A stretch of 64,000 bases of DNA from Saccharopolyspora soli (GCF_022678645.1 NZ_JALBWV010000028.1:1-64000); one strand, 5' to 3'. Positions 41,153 through 49,929 are shown, counted from the stretch's first letter. The notes: generated from the letters alone by a model not told the origin. Numbers and translations: made by a program.

Positions 41153-41921
41153 GGGAGATCTCCCAGCGGCTCTGCCGGGTCGCCGGTCGAGGAACGGGCG
41201 AGGGGTGGTGGGCGAGGATCAGTCGGTTGATCAAGATCAATCCGGCCGATGCCGCAGCCCGCGACAACCGCCCCAAATGAGTGGCCCGCGACCTATGCTG
41301 ATCGCTACTGTGCGTGAGTACGACGACGGTGCCGGCGGGTGTCAGAGCGGGCGCCCAGTCAGCCATCGCGAACGGGTCTGCAGGGTGGTCGGACCAGCCC
41401 GCGATGATCAACGTGAAGCCGTCTGAACCCGGACCGGAGGGCTCGCCGCGGTCCTGATAGTTGGTCGGGTTCGCGACCCACTTGACCGGGTCGCCGGACT
41501 GATGTCCGAGTCCGGACCCGGACACCGAGGTGCTGGGCGGACCCCCGCCCGCCGCGGCGGACTCGTGATCGAGGTGAGACCGGTAGTCGGGTGCGGTGGT
41601 CGCGCTGCGGCCGAGTCGGAGGACGGACTCGACGAGCCGGTCCCGACGCGTCCGGCTCGCACCCGTCGCGGGGGTCTCGGTGTCGGCGAGCATGATGCGG
41701 TCGCCGGGCGCGGTGTAGGTGGTCGTGATCAATGAGACCGCGGCGGTGATGATCTCGTCCGCGTCCGCTGCAGGGTCGACGGGACACAACCGCACCGTCG
41801 CCGACATCGACGGGCTGGTGGGTTCACGGTGTGGTTCGCGGACCGGCCCCGGGCGGGGGTTCGGCACGTGGCTGTCGGGGGTGGTAGGAGGTGGTACCTC
41901 CGGGATGGGGAGGGCAGGCAT
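41073..41921 (-). CDS. Methyltransferase-fold protein without a catalytic NPPY motif
   Basis: A 282-aa protein paralogous in layout to the pseudogene downstream. AAVSLITTTYTAPGDRIMLA matches that gene's SAM-region strand, but the following Gly-rich loop is lost (DTETPATGAS). LIIAGWSDHPADPF stands where TSPPY would be, and LTPAGTVVVLTHSSDQHRSR corresponds to LRPGGHLAITLRPWREHAE of active relatives. The N-terminal 35 residues are proline-rich and the start may be internal. It is first in a minus-strand run leading through the DNA methyltransferase to the integrase. A regulatory or DNA-binding role is possible. Confidence 0.6.
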   Translation of the reverse strand: MPALPIPEVPPPTTPDSHVPNPRPGPVREPHREPTSPSMSATVRLCPVDPAADADEIITAAVSLITTTYTAPGDRIMLADTETPATGASRTRRDRLVESVLRLGRSATTAPDYRSHLDHESAAAGGGPPSTSVSGSGLGHQSGDPVKWVANPTNYQDRGEPSGPGSDGFTLIIAGWSDHPADPFAMADWAPALTPAGTVVVLTHSSDQHRSRATHLGRLSRAAASAGLILINRLILAHHPSPVPRPATRQSRWEISLGGHRRILTTASVFRHSSPLLEVHHS

Positions 41922-42076
41922 CGCGTGCTCCGGTGATCGGTCGGCCTTGCGAAGGACACCCCTGAAGTCCGCGAAAACGGCCCTGATTCGCCACCGGCAT
42001 CCCAGAAATTTTGTCGCTCGTCCTTAATCGGAATGTTTACCCAGCGTCACTGGCTTCTTCGGTGTTATCGGTCGCG

Positions 42077-42338
42077 TGTCGATCTTGAGGTGGGCCTCGG
42101 AAGATCGACAGCCGCTTAGGTGGGTTCGGCGCTGGCAGAGCCTGCGGTGGGTCTGTTCAAGATCTCTCCGGACATTTCTCAAGATCCTTTTTCTTGTTCC
42201 GTCCCTCCGTCAAGTCGAGGTGACAGCAACGGAACAGCTTCTGACTAACGCCGCAGCGAACAGGCTTGCTGTTCGCCTGGTACGCGATCTTCAAGTCGGT
42301 CAAAAGATGATCTTCTTGTTTCGGAACAAGAAGATCAT
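42077..42338. repeat. Cluster of seven AAGATC/GATCTT motifs in a divergent intergenic region
   Basis: AAGATC or its complement occurs at 42081, 42101, 42159, 42181, 42286, 42309 and 42331. The first two form TGTCGATCTT-N14-AAGATCGACA, a perfect 10-bp inverted repeat; the last two form the hairpin listed next. The 512-bp gap (41922-42433) between divergent genes is AT-richer than its surroundings and holds no ORF. Such clusters are typical of operators, iterons or transfer origins; which applies here is unknown. Confidence 0.6.
42307..42338. repeat. Perfect 14-bp hairpin ahead of the conjugation operon
   Basis: ATGATCTTCTTGTT and AACAAGAAGATCAT pair perfectly around a TCGG loop, then TTTTAG follows. 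The AT-rich stem stands out in this genome. It sits 95 bp before the first conjugation-region gene. It could terminate a small upstream transcript or be a protein-binding site such as a transfer or replication origin. Confidence 0.6.
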
Positions 42339-42433
42339 TTTAGTTTCGTCTTAGTGCACAACCGTGCGCTGCGCTGTATTGCGCGTGGCTCTCTCGGCGG
42401 CGTCATTGACCGCCGTTCGAGAGGAGCCGAGCA

Positions 42434-43327
42434 ATGGCTCACCCATCCCACTGCGAGCACGAAGAGTGGCCGGGCAACCCGCTGGATGCCGCCCGAGTGG
42501 CGTTCGGGTGGCTGACCGCGGGAGATCACCCGGTGGCCGTGGACGGCCGCCTGTTCGACCACCTTCCGAACCGGGTCATCCCGGTCGACGAACTCCGGGA
42601 CCTGCTGCTGGACCAGCGCTGCCCCCGCCGGGTGTGGGACCAGGTGTGGGCTCACGTGATCAGCCGTGCCCGCATCGAAGGCGGTACGTGGACGATCGCC
42701 GCGGTCGGGTTGGCGCTGCCGATGCTGACTTCCCTGGCGGTCCGGCTGACCGAGCGCTACGCCGACGACCCCAGCGACATCCACGCCGAAGTGCTGCGCG
42801 GGTTCCTCGACGCGCTGCACACCGTGGATCTCGCCGGGGGGCGGATCACGGTCCGGCTGCGGTGGGCTGCCTACCGCGCCGGGCATCGGGCCTTGCTGGA
42901 CGCCATGGACGGGCCGACCCCGAAGCCGCCGGGGTTCCACTCCTGCGAACCCAAGCCGCCGTCCGGGCATCCGGACTTGGTCCTGGCGCGGGCTGTCGAG
43001 GCCGGGGTCTTGACCAGGACCGAGGCCGAGCTGATCGGTGCGACCCGGCTGGAAGGCATCGCGCTGGCCGACTGGCCCCGCCCGCCGGGGCTGACCTACA
43101 AGACCCTCGCGAAGCATCGGCGCAAGGCCGAGAACCGACTCGCCGCGTGGCTGGCCGAGTCCGACACCAGCCCCGACGACGGCGATCCCACAGGGACTGC
43201 GGCCACGAGCAGGCAAGCCTCCCACGAGGTAACTAACGACCCGAGTCGGTCACGCACGGTAGCGAAAAAAGTCGGGGGCGACCCGGCGAATCAGCCCCCG
43301 AATTCCGGACTTCAGGGACGCGGGTGA
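42434..43327 (+). CDS. Hypothetical helical protein with sigma-like C-terminal HTH
   Basis: A 297-aa soluble protein that starts the plus-strand conjugation block. The central RLTERYADDPSDIHAEVLRG, then FLDALHTVDLAGGRITVRLR and WAAYRAGHRALLDAMD, resembles the regulator proteins of actinobacterial conjugative elements. GVLTRTEAELIGATRLEGIA then TYKTLAKHRRKAENRLAAWL looks like a sigma region-4 HTH. The last 45 residues are disordered. A role in transcription of the transfer genes is inferred. The motif-rich region and hairpin directly upstream may be its target. Confidence 0.55.
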   Translation: MAHPSHCEHEEWPGNPLDAARVAFGWLTAGDHPVAVDGRLFDHLPNRVIPVDELRDLLLDQRCPRRVWDQVWAHVISRARIEGGTWTIAAVGLALPMLTSLAVRLTERYADDPSDIHAEVLRGFLDALHTVDLAGGRITVRLRWAAYRAGHRALLDAMDGPTPKPPGFHSCEPKPPSGHPDLVLARAVEAGVLTRTEAELIGATRLEGIALADWPRPPGLTYKTLAKHRRKAENRLAAWLAESDTSPDDGDPTGTAATSRQASHEVTNDPSRSRTVAKKVGGDPANQPPNSGLQGRG

Positions 43328-43385
43328 GTCCTCCCCACTTCGCGGAACCCGCTGTCGTTGTCACTCGATCTCTGGAGGTCTTCTG

Positions 43386-43754
43386 ATGCGTTTGCCTGTC
43401 ACGCATCGTCTCGCCCGTCGTAGCGGCCCGCGGCTGTTGCTGGTCGCCGAACTCGTCGTCGTCGGCCTCGTGGTGACGGCGGCCTCTGCGCCTGCCGAAA
43501 CCAGCCATGTGCTCGCACAGGCGCAAGACATCAACACCGTTTTGACCAACGCGCGCAATTGGCTCATGGGGATCCTCGCCCTGTTGGCCACGGTGTTTTT
43601 GACGATCGGCGGTGTCCGGTACGTCATGGCCAACGGGGATCCCGGCGAGATCGAGAAGGCGAAGCAGTCGTTCAAGTCCGCGGGGCTCGGCTATGCCCTC
43701 GCAGCGCTCGCGCCGCTGATTGTGACCATCCTGCGCGGCATCGTGGGGGCGTGA
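43386..43754 (+). CDS. VirB2/TrbC-type pilin-like membrane protein
   Basis: A 122-aa protein with a cleavable-type signal (LLLVAELVVVGLVVTAASAP, then AET) and two further hydrophobic segments, NWLMGILALLATVFLTIGGV and ALAALAPLIVTILRGIVGA, separated by a charged loop with MANGDPGEIEKAKQSFKSAG. This is the organisation of TrbC/VirB2 pilins and of their Gram-positive T4SS counterparts. It precedes the VirB6-like gene by 4 bp. Confidence 0.75.
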   Translation: MRLPVTHRLARRSGPRLLLVAELVVVGLVVTAASAPAETSHVLAQAQDINTVLTNARNWLMGILALLATVFLTIGGVRYVMANGDPGEIEKAKQSFKSAGLGYALAALAPLIVTILRGIVGA

Positions 43755-43758
43755 TCAC

Positions 43759-44790
43759 ATGCCAGCCACCGCGTTTCCCACCCTGGGGGCGGGCCATCGG
43801 CTGGGTCGCGTGTGTACTGCTGTGGCCGCTTTGCTCGTGCTCGTCGTAGCGGCAGGGCTGGCGTCCGTGGGCGCGGCAGGCGCTCAACCCACCCCGCCAC
43901 CGTCAGGCGAACCGCTGCCGGTGCCCTCGGACCCCGCCTGTGCCCCCGATCAGCCGCAGATCCCTGGGTGCCTCCCACCACCGGTCCCCCCAAGCGGCAC
44001 CGGCGAACCGGGACCACCGCCGAATCTGACACCCCCTCCTGAGCCCGCTGCGCCGGAGGATTCGGGGGGTTCCTGGATTACGGAGATGTTGACCGGGTGG
44101 ATTCACGATTTCTTCGCCGACGTCGCCCGCACAGCGCTCAATGGCGTGCTGGGAATGCTGGCCGATTCCCTGCTGGCTACCCCGCAGTTCGATCAGCTTC
44201 CCGTTATGGGCCAATTGTGGGGAAGTTCCCGCACCATCATGATCGCCGCGTATGCGTTGATCACCACGATTGCCGGGATCGTGGCCATGGCCTATCACAC
44301 GGTGCAGACACGGAGTTCCCTCAAGGAAATTCTGCCGCGGCTGGTGGTCGGGTTCGTTGCCGCGAACCTGTCGCTGTTTCTGGGTGGGAAAGCGATTGAG
44401 TTCGCCAACGCACTGTCTCGTGCGTTTCTGGGTGATCAAACAGGGATGGATGAGGCGTCCCGCGTGTTTGTGGAGACGTTGCTGGGCAAGGCGCCCGGCG
44501 ACGATTCGACGGCTTATGGCGAGTTGTATGTCGTTTTCACCATGTTGGCGCTGGTGGTCATGATTATCGCGGTGCTGCTGACCTACGTGGTCCGGATTGC
44601 GTTGACCGTGATCCTGCTCGCTTCCGCCCCGCTGGTGTTGATGTGTCATGCCCTGCCGCAGACCGAGTCCCTTGCGTTGTGGTGGTGGAAAGCCTTTGGT
44701 GCGGTTCTCGCTGTCCAGGTCGCGCAATCGTTGACGTTTATCGCCGCGCTGAAGATCTTCTATCTCCCCGGCGGAATCACCCTCTTCTAA
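43759..44790 (+). CDS. TrbL/VirB6-like T4SS membrane channel protein
   Basis: A 343-aa polytopic membrane protein. A signal-like helix is followed by about 70 proline-rich extracellular residues, then an amphipathic region (ITEMLTGWIHDFFADVARTA) and at least five helices, including LPVMGQLWGSSRTIMIAAYA, TIAGIVAMAYHTVQTRSSLK and FTMLALVVMIIAVLLTYVVR, then ALTVILLASAPLVLMCHALP. The last is characteristic of TrbL/VirB6 proteins. It would form part of the conjugation channel in the membrane. Its partners are the pilin-like gene before it and PrgI/VirB4 after it. Confidence 0.8.
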   Translation: MPATAFPTLGAGHRLGRVCTAVAALLVLVVAAGLASVGAAGAQPTPPPSGEPLPVPSDPACAPDQPQIPGCLPPPVPPSGTGEPGPPPNLTPPPEPAAPEDSGGSWITEMLTGWIHDFFADVARTALNGVLGMLADSLLATPQFDQLPVMGQLWGSSRTIMIAAYALITTIAGIVAMAYHTVQTRSSLKEILPRLVVGFVAANLSLFLGGKAIEFANALSRAFLGDQTGMDEASRVFVETLLGKAPGDDSTAYGELYVVFTMLALVVMIIAVLLTYVVRIALTVILLASAPLVLMCHALPQTESLALWWWKAFGAVLAVQVAQSLTFIAALKIFYLPGGITLF

Positions 44791-44818
44791 CCCACCCCGC
44801 TTCTCAAGGGGAGGCTTG

Positions 44819-45727
44819 ATGACTGCGTTTCTGACCGCGCTCGCACTGTGCTACATCCTCGTGAAAATCCCGTTTTGGATCCTCGGCGCCATCCGCGGAG
44901 GCGGCGGCAGGTCCTTCATCGGATCCCTGATTCGGGCGTTCATCGCCTACAAAACGTTCGGACTGATCCGCGGACGCCTCGGACGGCCCGCTGGAGGAAG
45001 CCGCCCGCCGAAGACCGTGGACCCGGACACGTCACCGACAAGCACCGCCGGTGGCCAATACATGCTGCCGCTAAAAGTCACCAGGGTACGGAAACCAACC
45101 GAACAGCAACCAACGTCGCGAGCGTCCTCGCGTTCTCGTCCCACCGGGCAGGGGAAGCAGTGGGAGCTTCCCATGGATGGCGAGTGGCCGGAAAACAAAC
45201 CGAAGCTCGGTCGGGACGGGCAATACCGGCTCCCGCTGAATGTCCAGCGGCACCCCAAGCCGAAACCAGCCCCAGAACCACTCCCGCAGCGGACGTCGTC
45301 GACGGGCGGGCGTGGCCGGCAGAGGACATTCCCGCTCGATGGCCAATGGCCGGAGAACAAGCCACTACTGGGCCGGGACGGACAGTACCGGCTGCCGATC
45401 GAGGCGCGGCGCGTGCGGCGACCCGCACCGCCCCCGCCGCCACCGAAACCCCGCCCAGCGACACGCGGACAACAGCTGGAACTGCCCGCCGACGGCGAAT
45501 GGCCCGAGAACAAGCCCCGCCTGGGTCGGGACGGGCAGTACCAGCTTCTGCTGAACGTGCAGCGCACGCGAAAACCCGCTCGCAGCCAGCCCCCAACACC
45601 GCCACCGCCGCCTCCACCACCACTGCGGCGGCGGGGACCACGGCCACGGCAACAGGAGTTGCCCCTGAACCTGCCGAAACTCCACCCGCCCCGCCCCAAC
45701 ACCCGCCGAGGAGGAGGTGAGCGTTGA
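44819..45727 (+). CDS. Membrane-anchored proline-rich protein with three 30-residue repeats
   Basis: A 302-aa protein unlike known T4SS subunits. Residues 1-25 form a membrane helix (TAFLTALALCYILVKIPFWI) and a basic segment follows. Three copies of a unit reading (E)LP-x-DG-(E/Q)-WPENKP-x-LGRDGQY-x-LP lie at about 114-144, 168-199 and 219-249, with partial copies at 79-90 (GQYMLPLKV) and 279-286 (QELPLNLPK). Linkers are rich in Pro and Arg. The stop overlaps the PrgI ATG by one base. The repeats may bind another channel protein, DNA or the cell wall; this is not known. Confidence 0.7.
   Translation: MTAFLTALALCYILVKIPFWILGAIRGGGGRSFIGSLIRAFIAYKTFGLIRGRLGRPAGGSRPPKTVDPDTSPTSTAGGQYMLPLKVTRVRKPTEQQPTSRASSRSRPTGQGKQWELPMDGEWPENKPKLGRDGQYRLPLNVQRHPKPKPAPEPLPQRTSSTGGRGRQRTFPLDGQWPENKPLLGRDGQYRLPIEARRVRRPAPPPPPPKPRPATRGQQLELPADGEWPENKPRLGRDGQYQLLLNVQRTRKPARSQPPTPPPPPPPPLRRRGPRPRQQELPLNLPKLHPPRPNTRRGGGER
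45158..45565 (+). repeat. Three coding repeats of about 155 bp
   Basis: Units start near 45158, 45320 and 45473. Each encodes the WPENKP...LGRDGQY core of about 30 residues plus a variable Pro/Arg linker. The DNA copies diverge more than the protein, so the repeat is old and kept by selection on the protein. Confidence 0.7.
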
Positions 45728-46764
45728 TGAGCGTCCGGATTCCCGCTGACGTCGATCGTGAGGATCGGATTCTGGCGGGCTTCACCGCCCGCCAGGTCGC
45801 GGTGATGGCAGTAACCGGCCTGTTGCTTTACGCAGGGTGGCAGGCCACCCGCGCCGTGATCCCGACGGTGGCGTATGTGTTTGTCGCGGTCCCGATCGCC
45901 GTCGCGGCCACGGCCTTGGTGGTGGTGCGCCGGGACGGGGTGACGCTGGATCGGCTGCTGCTGGCCGCGGTGCGGCAGCGCCTGCAACCCCGGCGCCGCG
46001 TCGCTTCCGGCCACCAGCCCGCGGCGGTTCCGGAGTGGCTGGCCGGCATCGCCCACGGGCACGAGCCTGTGGCCGCGGGTGGGCTTGACCTGCCCGCCCG
46101 GGGAATCTCCGAAGCGGGCATTGTCGATCTCGGTTCCGACGGCGTGGCACTAGTCGCGGCATGTTCGACGGTGAACTTCGCGCTGCGCACCCCAGCCGAA
46201 CAGCAAGCGCTGACCGCGGCGTTCGGCCGGTATCTGCATAGCCTGGCCGGGAGCGTGCAGATCCTCATCCGCGCCCAACGCCTGGACCTCTCCGGCCAGA
46301 TCACGGAACTACGTGAGCGTGCGACGGGGTTGCCGCACCCGGCGCTGGAGTCCGCCGCGCTGGACCACGCCGACTACCTCGTCCAGCTCGCCCAGCAGAC
46401 CGACCTCCTACGGCGCCACATCCTCCTGGTCGTCCGCGAACCCGTGCGCCACGGGCCGCAGGACTCGCTGACCCGACCCCGCCGCTTCCGCCGCTCCTGC
46501 GACGGTGAGCAGCCGTCGGACGGGGCACGCCGCGCGGCGGCCTCCCGGCTGCTGCGGCGGATGAGCGAGGCCACTGAACTCCTCTCGCCCGCGGGCATCA
46601 CGGTCACCCCGCTGGATGCCGCCCAGGCCACCGCGGTGCTGTCCACCGCCACCAACCCCGACAGCCCCCTGCCGCCCTCGGTCGAGCTGGCCGGCGCGGG
46701 CGAGGTCATCACCACCCCCGCCGGCTCGGACTGGGACCCCGATACCGAGGAGGACTTCTCGTGA
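45727..46764 (+). CDS. PrgI family T4SS protein (VirB3-like with extra soluble domain)
   Basis: A 345-aa protein. The N-terminus MSVRIPADVDREDRILAGFT is the PrgI signature, followed by two membrane helices (QVAVMAVTGLLLYAGWQATR; AYVFVAVPIAVAATALVVV). PrgI proteins stand in for VirB3 in Gram-positive systems. About 230 soluble residues follow, with YLHSLAGSVQILIRAQRLDL resembling the N-terminal part of VirB4-type proteins. It overlaps the VirB4 gene by 4 bp, as expected for interacting channel subunits. Confidence 0.82.
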   Translation: MSVRIPADVDREDRILAGFTARQVAVMAVTGLLLYAGWQATRAVIPTVAYVFVAVPIAVAATALVVVRRDGVTLDRLLLAAVRQRLQPRRRVASGHQPAAVPEWLAGIAHGHEPVAAGGLDLPARGISEAGIVDLGSDGVALVAACSTVNFALRTPAEQQALTAAFGRYLHSLAGSVQILIRAQRLDLSGQITELRERATGLPHPALESAALDHADYLVQLAQQTDLLRRHILLVVREPVRHGPQDSLTRPRRFRRSCDGEQPSDGARRAAASRLLRRMSEATELLSPAGITVTPLDAAQATAVLSTATNPDSPLPPSVELAGAGEVITTPAGSDWDPDTEEDFS

Positions 46765-48599
46765 TCACCACCAAGCGTCGACAACCACCCGCGGCGGCGG
46801 GTGTCTTCGCGCCGGAGGCCATCGAGGTGCACCCGCGCCACCTGCAGATCGGCGGCGACTGGATCGCCTCCTTCGCCGTCACCGGCTACCCCCGCGAGGT
46901 CCATCCCGGCTGGCTGCAACCGCTGCTGACCTACCCCGGCAGGCTGGATGTGTCGCTGCACATCGAACCCATCGACCCGCGCATCGCGGCCGACCGGTTG
47001 CGTAAGCAGCTCGGCAAACTCGAATCCGGCCGACGACACACCGCCGCCCACGGCGGGTTGCACGACCCGGAGGTGGAGGCGGCCACCGAGGACGCATACG
47101 ACCTCTCCGACCGACTCGCCCGCGGCGAAGGCCGCCTCTTCCGCCTCGGCCTCTACCTGACCGTGCACGCGTCATCGGAACAGGAACTCGTCGAGGAGAT
47201 CAGCGCGCTGCGCGCCCTGACCGCGTCCTTGTTGATGGACGCCAAGCCCACCACCTACCGGTCCTTGCAAGGGTGGATCACCGCCTTGCCGATGGGCCTG
47301 GACCCAATCCAGATGACCCGCACGTTCGACACCGCCGCACTGTCCGCGGCGTTTCCGTTCACCAGCCCGGACCTGCCGCCGCCGGATGTCACCTCCGCCG
47401 CCACGGCCGCCGGGGTGCTCTACGGCTACAACCTCGGCTCCCCAGGCTTGGTGCACTGGGACCGGTTCGCCTGCGCCAACTACAACTCCGTCCTCCTCGG
47501 CCACAGCGGCTCCGGCAAGTCCTACCTCGTCAAGCTGGAAGCACTCCGCAGCCTGTACCGGGACGTGGAGATCGCGATCATCGATCCGGAAGACGAGTAC
47601 GCCCGCCTGGCCGCCGCCGTCGGCGGCACCTACTTCCCCCTCGGCGTCGAGGGCATCCACCTCAACCCCCTCGATCTGCCGATCCACACCCGCCCCGACG
47701 GGCGCCGCAGCGCACCCGCCGACGCTCTCACCCGCCGCAGCCTGTTCCTCCACACCCTCCTGTCAGTCCTATTCGGACAAACACTGACCGCGGACGAACG
47801 GGCCGTCCTGGATCAGGCCGTCACCACCACCTACCAGCACGCCGGAATCACTCACGACGCCCGCACCTGGACCCGGCCCGCACCGCTGCTCTCCGACCTA
47901 CGCACCGTGCTCGCCGACCTTGGCGACGACACCGCTCGCGGACTCGCCAGCCGGTTGCAGCCGTTCACCGACGGTGCCTTCCGCGGGCTGTTCGACGGCC
48001 CCACCACCGCACCACCCGAGGGACACCTGCTGGTGTTCTCCCTGCGGAACCTGCCCGACGAACTCAAACCCGCCGGCACCCTGCTCACCCTCGACACCGT
48101 GTGGCGACAGGTGACCAACCCCGCCACCCGACGCCCCCGGCTCTGCGTGGTCGACGAAGCCTGGCTGCTCATGCAACAACCCGCCGGCGCCGAATTCCTG
48201 TGGCGCATGGCCAAATCCGCCCGCAAACACTGGACCGGACTCACCGTCGCCACCCAAGACGTCGGCGACGTCCTCGGCACGGATCTCGGCAAAGCGATCA
48301 TCAGCAACGCGGCGACCCAGCTCTTGCTCAGACAGGCACCGCAGGCGATCGATGACATCGTCCGCACCTTCGCCCTCTCCGAAGGCGAACGGCAGTTCCT
48401 GCTGTCGGCCGGGACGGGCCAGGGCTTGCTGTCGACGGGGACTCAGCGGGTCGCCCTGCAGGCCATCGCCTCCGACACCGAACACCAGCTGATCACCACT
48501 GACCCCGCCGAGCTGGCATCCCTGTCCTCCGAATACACCAACGAGACAGACGAATTCGCCGACATCGACAGCCCCCACGACCTGCTACTCGACGAGTGA
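46761..48599 (+). CDS. VirB4-family T4SS ATPase
   Basis: A 612-aa cytoplasmic ATPase that powers channel assembly and transfer. Walker A is LLGHSGSGKSYLVKLEALRS at about 245-265, and Walker B is LCVVDEAWLLMQQP near 462. The downstream KHWTGLTVATQDVGDVLGTD and ISNAATQLLLRQAPQAIDDI are the TraC/VirB4 C-terminal blocks. The N-terminal domain includes HPRHLQIGGDWIASFAVTGY. It is translationally coupled to PrgI. The gene is intact, so the secretion system could be active. Confidence 0.93.
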   Translation: MITTKRRQPPAAAGVFAPEAIEVHPRHLQIGGDWIASFAVTGYPREVHPGWLQPLLTYPGRLDVSLHIEPIDPRIAADRLRKQLGKLESGRRHTAAHGGLHDPEVEAATEDAYDLSDRLARGEGRLFRLGLYLTVHASSEQELVEEISALRALTASLLMDAKPTTYRSLQGWITALPMGLDPIQMTRTFDTAALSAAFPFTSPDLPPPDVTSAATAAGVLYGYNLGSPGLVHWDRFACANYNSVLLGHSGSGKSYLVKLEALRSLYRDVEIAIIDPEDEYARLAAAVGGTYFPLGVEGIHLNPLDLPIHTRPDGRRSAPADALTRRSLFLHTLLSVLFGQTLTADERAVLDQAVTTTYQHAGITHDARTWTRPAPLLSDLRTVLADLGDDTARGLASRLQPFTDGAFRGLFDGPTTAPPEGHLLVFSLRNLPDELKPAGTLLTLDTVWRQVTNPATRRPRLCVVDEAWLLMQQPAGAEFLWRMAKSARKHWTGLTVATQDVGDVLGTDLGKAIISNAATQLLLRQAPQAIDDIVRTFALSEGERQFLLSAGTGQGLLSTGTQRVALQAIASDTEHQLITTDPAELASLSSEYTNETDEFADIDSPHDLLLDE

Positions 48600-48621
48600 G
48601 CGAACAAGGAGGAACGCCCTC

Positions 48622-49008
48622 ATGTCGTCACTGCATGCCACGACCGTTGTCGATCAGGACGTGTTCGGCTCGTTCGTGGGCGACCTCATCCACGACGTCC
48701 TCGCCGTCGCCGCACTCGCAGCGGGAGTGATCGCGGCCCTCGGGCTTGCCTGTGCGGTCATCGTGATCTTCGGATACCTCATCGGCGCCGCAGTCGTCCT
48801 CGGCGTACGCACGCTCCCAACGTGGGCGCAACACATCCGTCACCGGCATGAGGCCAAGCACAGCCAGCCCGTCACCGTTGACGCCGACGGGGCCGAGGTC
48901 ATCAATCTGGACCGCTACCGCCAAGGCCGCCAGCAACGACTCGCCGGCAGCGCCGGCGCCGAGTCCGCCAACACAAACCAACACCACCTCGACGACGACC
49001 CGGCGTAG
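48622..49008 (+). CDS. Small membrane protein of the conjugation operon
   Basis: A 128-aa protein. One long hydrophobic region, VLAVAALAAGVIAALGLACAV, is followed by IVIFGYLIGAAVVLGVRTLP, giving two helices. A charged C-terminal tail follows, with VINLDRYRQGRQQRL and an Asp-rich end. No family is recognised. GGAGG precedes the ATG. Its position just after VirB4 suggests an accessory channel role. Confidence 0.6.
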   Translation: MSSLHATTVVDQDVFGSFVGDLIHDVLAVAALAAGVIAALGLACAVIVIFGYLIGAAVVLGVRTLPTWAQHIRHRHEAKHSQPVTVDADGAEVINLDRYRQGRQQRLAGSAGAESANTNQHHLDDDPA

Positions 49009-49101
49009 CCACAAGGAGCGAAACGCTTCCGCCTTTCGAAGATCCACAGTGGACCTTATTTTCAGATTCCGAATTTATTGTTATTGATCCGGAGGACACG
49101 T

Positions 49102-49929
49102 ATGTCTTCATCTGCTCGTCTACCTTCGGACGCTCCATCCATGAAGCGCCCGCGCCGGCTGTTGACCCAGAACAGGGAAATGCGCGCGATCGGCGTACAC
49201 AACTGGTCCCTGCCCGCCTGGGCCGGACGTCTGCCCGATGGCCGCACCTACAACACGTGCCCCTCGGCCGGGATCTGCCGCCACGTGTGCTACGCCCGCC
49301 ACGGAACGTATACCTGGCCAGCGGTCCGCGCCAAGCACATGTCGAACCTGCGGTTCGTCCTCGACGACCTACCCGGGTGGGAACAGGCCATGCTCACCGA
49401 GCTGGCCGCACCGAAATTCCGCGGTAGCTGGGTCAGAATCCACGACTCAGGCGACTTTTTCAACACCGCCTACCTGGGGTCCTGGCTGCGCATCATGCGG
49501 GCCCGTCCAGACACCACTTTCTACGCCTACACCAAGGAAGTTCGGCGTTTCAAGACGGTCGTGGAACCGGACCCTCCAGAGAACTTCCTGTGGGTCTACA
49601 GCTACGGCGGGACGCAGGATGCGCTGCTGGACCCCGCGGTGGATCGAGTGGCCGACGTCTTTCCGGACGCCGACGCCATCCACGAGGCGGGCTGGTCATC
49701 CCAGGAAGCCTCAGACCTGCTCGCGGTACTCGGCCCCCACCTCGTCGGCATTCCGGCGAACAACATCCCACACTTCGTGAAAAAGCTGGCTGGACGCCGG
49801 TTTTCGGAGTGGCAGGCCGAAGTCGACGCACACCGCCGTACTCGCGGAGACGCGGCAGTTCGTGCGATCACCACCGCCCCGTCGGCTCGCCGTCGCAACG
49901 GTCCGACACCCGACGAACACGCCGCTTGA
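49102..49929 (+). CDS. GP88-like protein (phage gene product 88 family)
   Basis: A 275-aa soluble protein. The cysteine block TYNTCPSAGICRHVCYARHG then TYTWPAVRAKHMSNLRFVLD, and VRIHDSGDFFNTAYLGSWLR then FYAYTKEVRRFK, match the GP88 family found in actinobacteriophages and conjugative elements, whose activity is unknown. The three close cysteines suggest a metal or Fe-S site. GGAGG is 8 bp before the ATG. It lies between VirB4 and the coupling-protein gene, so it is maintained inside the transfer operon. Confidence 0.7.
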   Translation: MSSSARLPSDAPSMKRPRRLLTQNREMRAIGVHNWSLPAWAGRLPDGRTYNTCPSAGICRHVCYARHGTYTWPAVRAKHMSNLRFVLDDLPGWEQAMLTELAAPKFRGSWVRIHDSGDFFNTAYLGSWLRIMRARPDTTFYAYTKEVRRFKTVVEPDPPENFLWVYSYGGTQDALLDPAVDRVADVFPDADAIHEAGWSSQEASDLLAVLGPHLVGIPANNIPHFVKKLAGRRFSEWQAEVDAHRRTRGDAAVRAITTAPSARRRNGPTPDEHAA

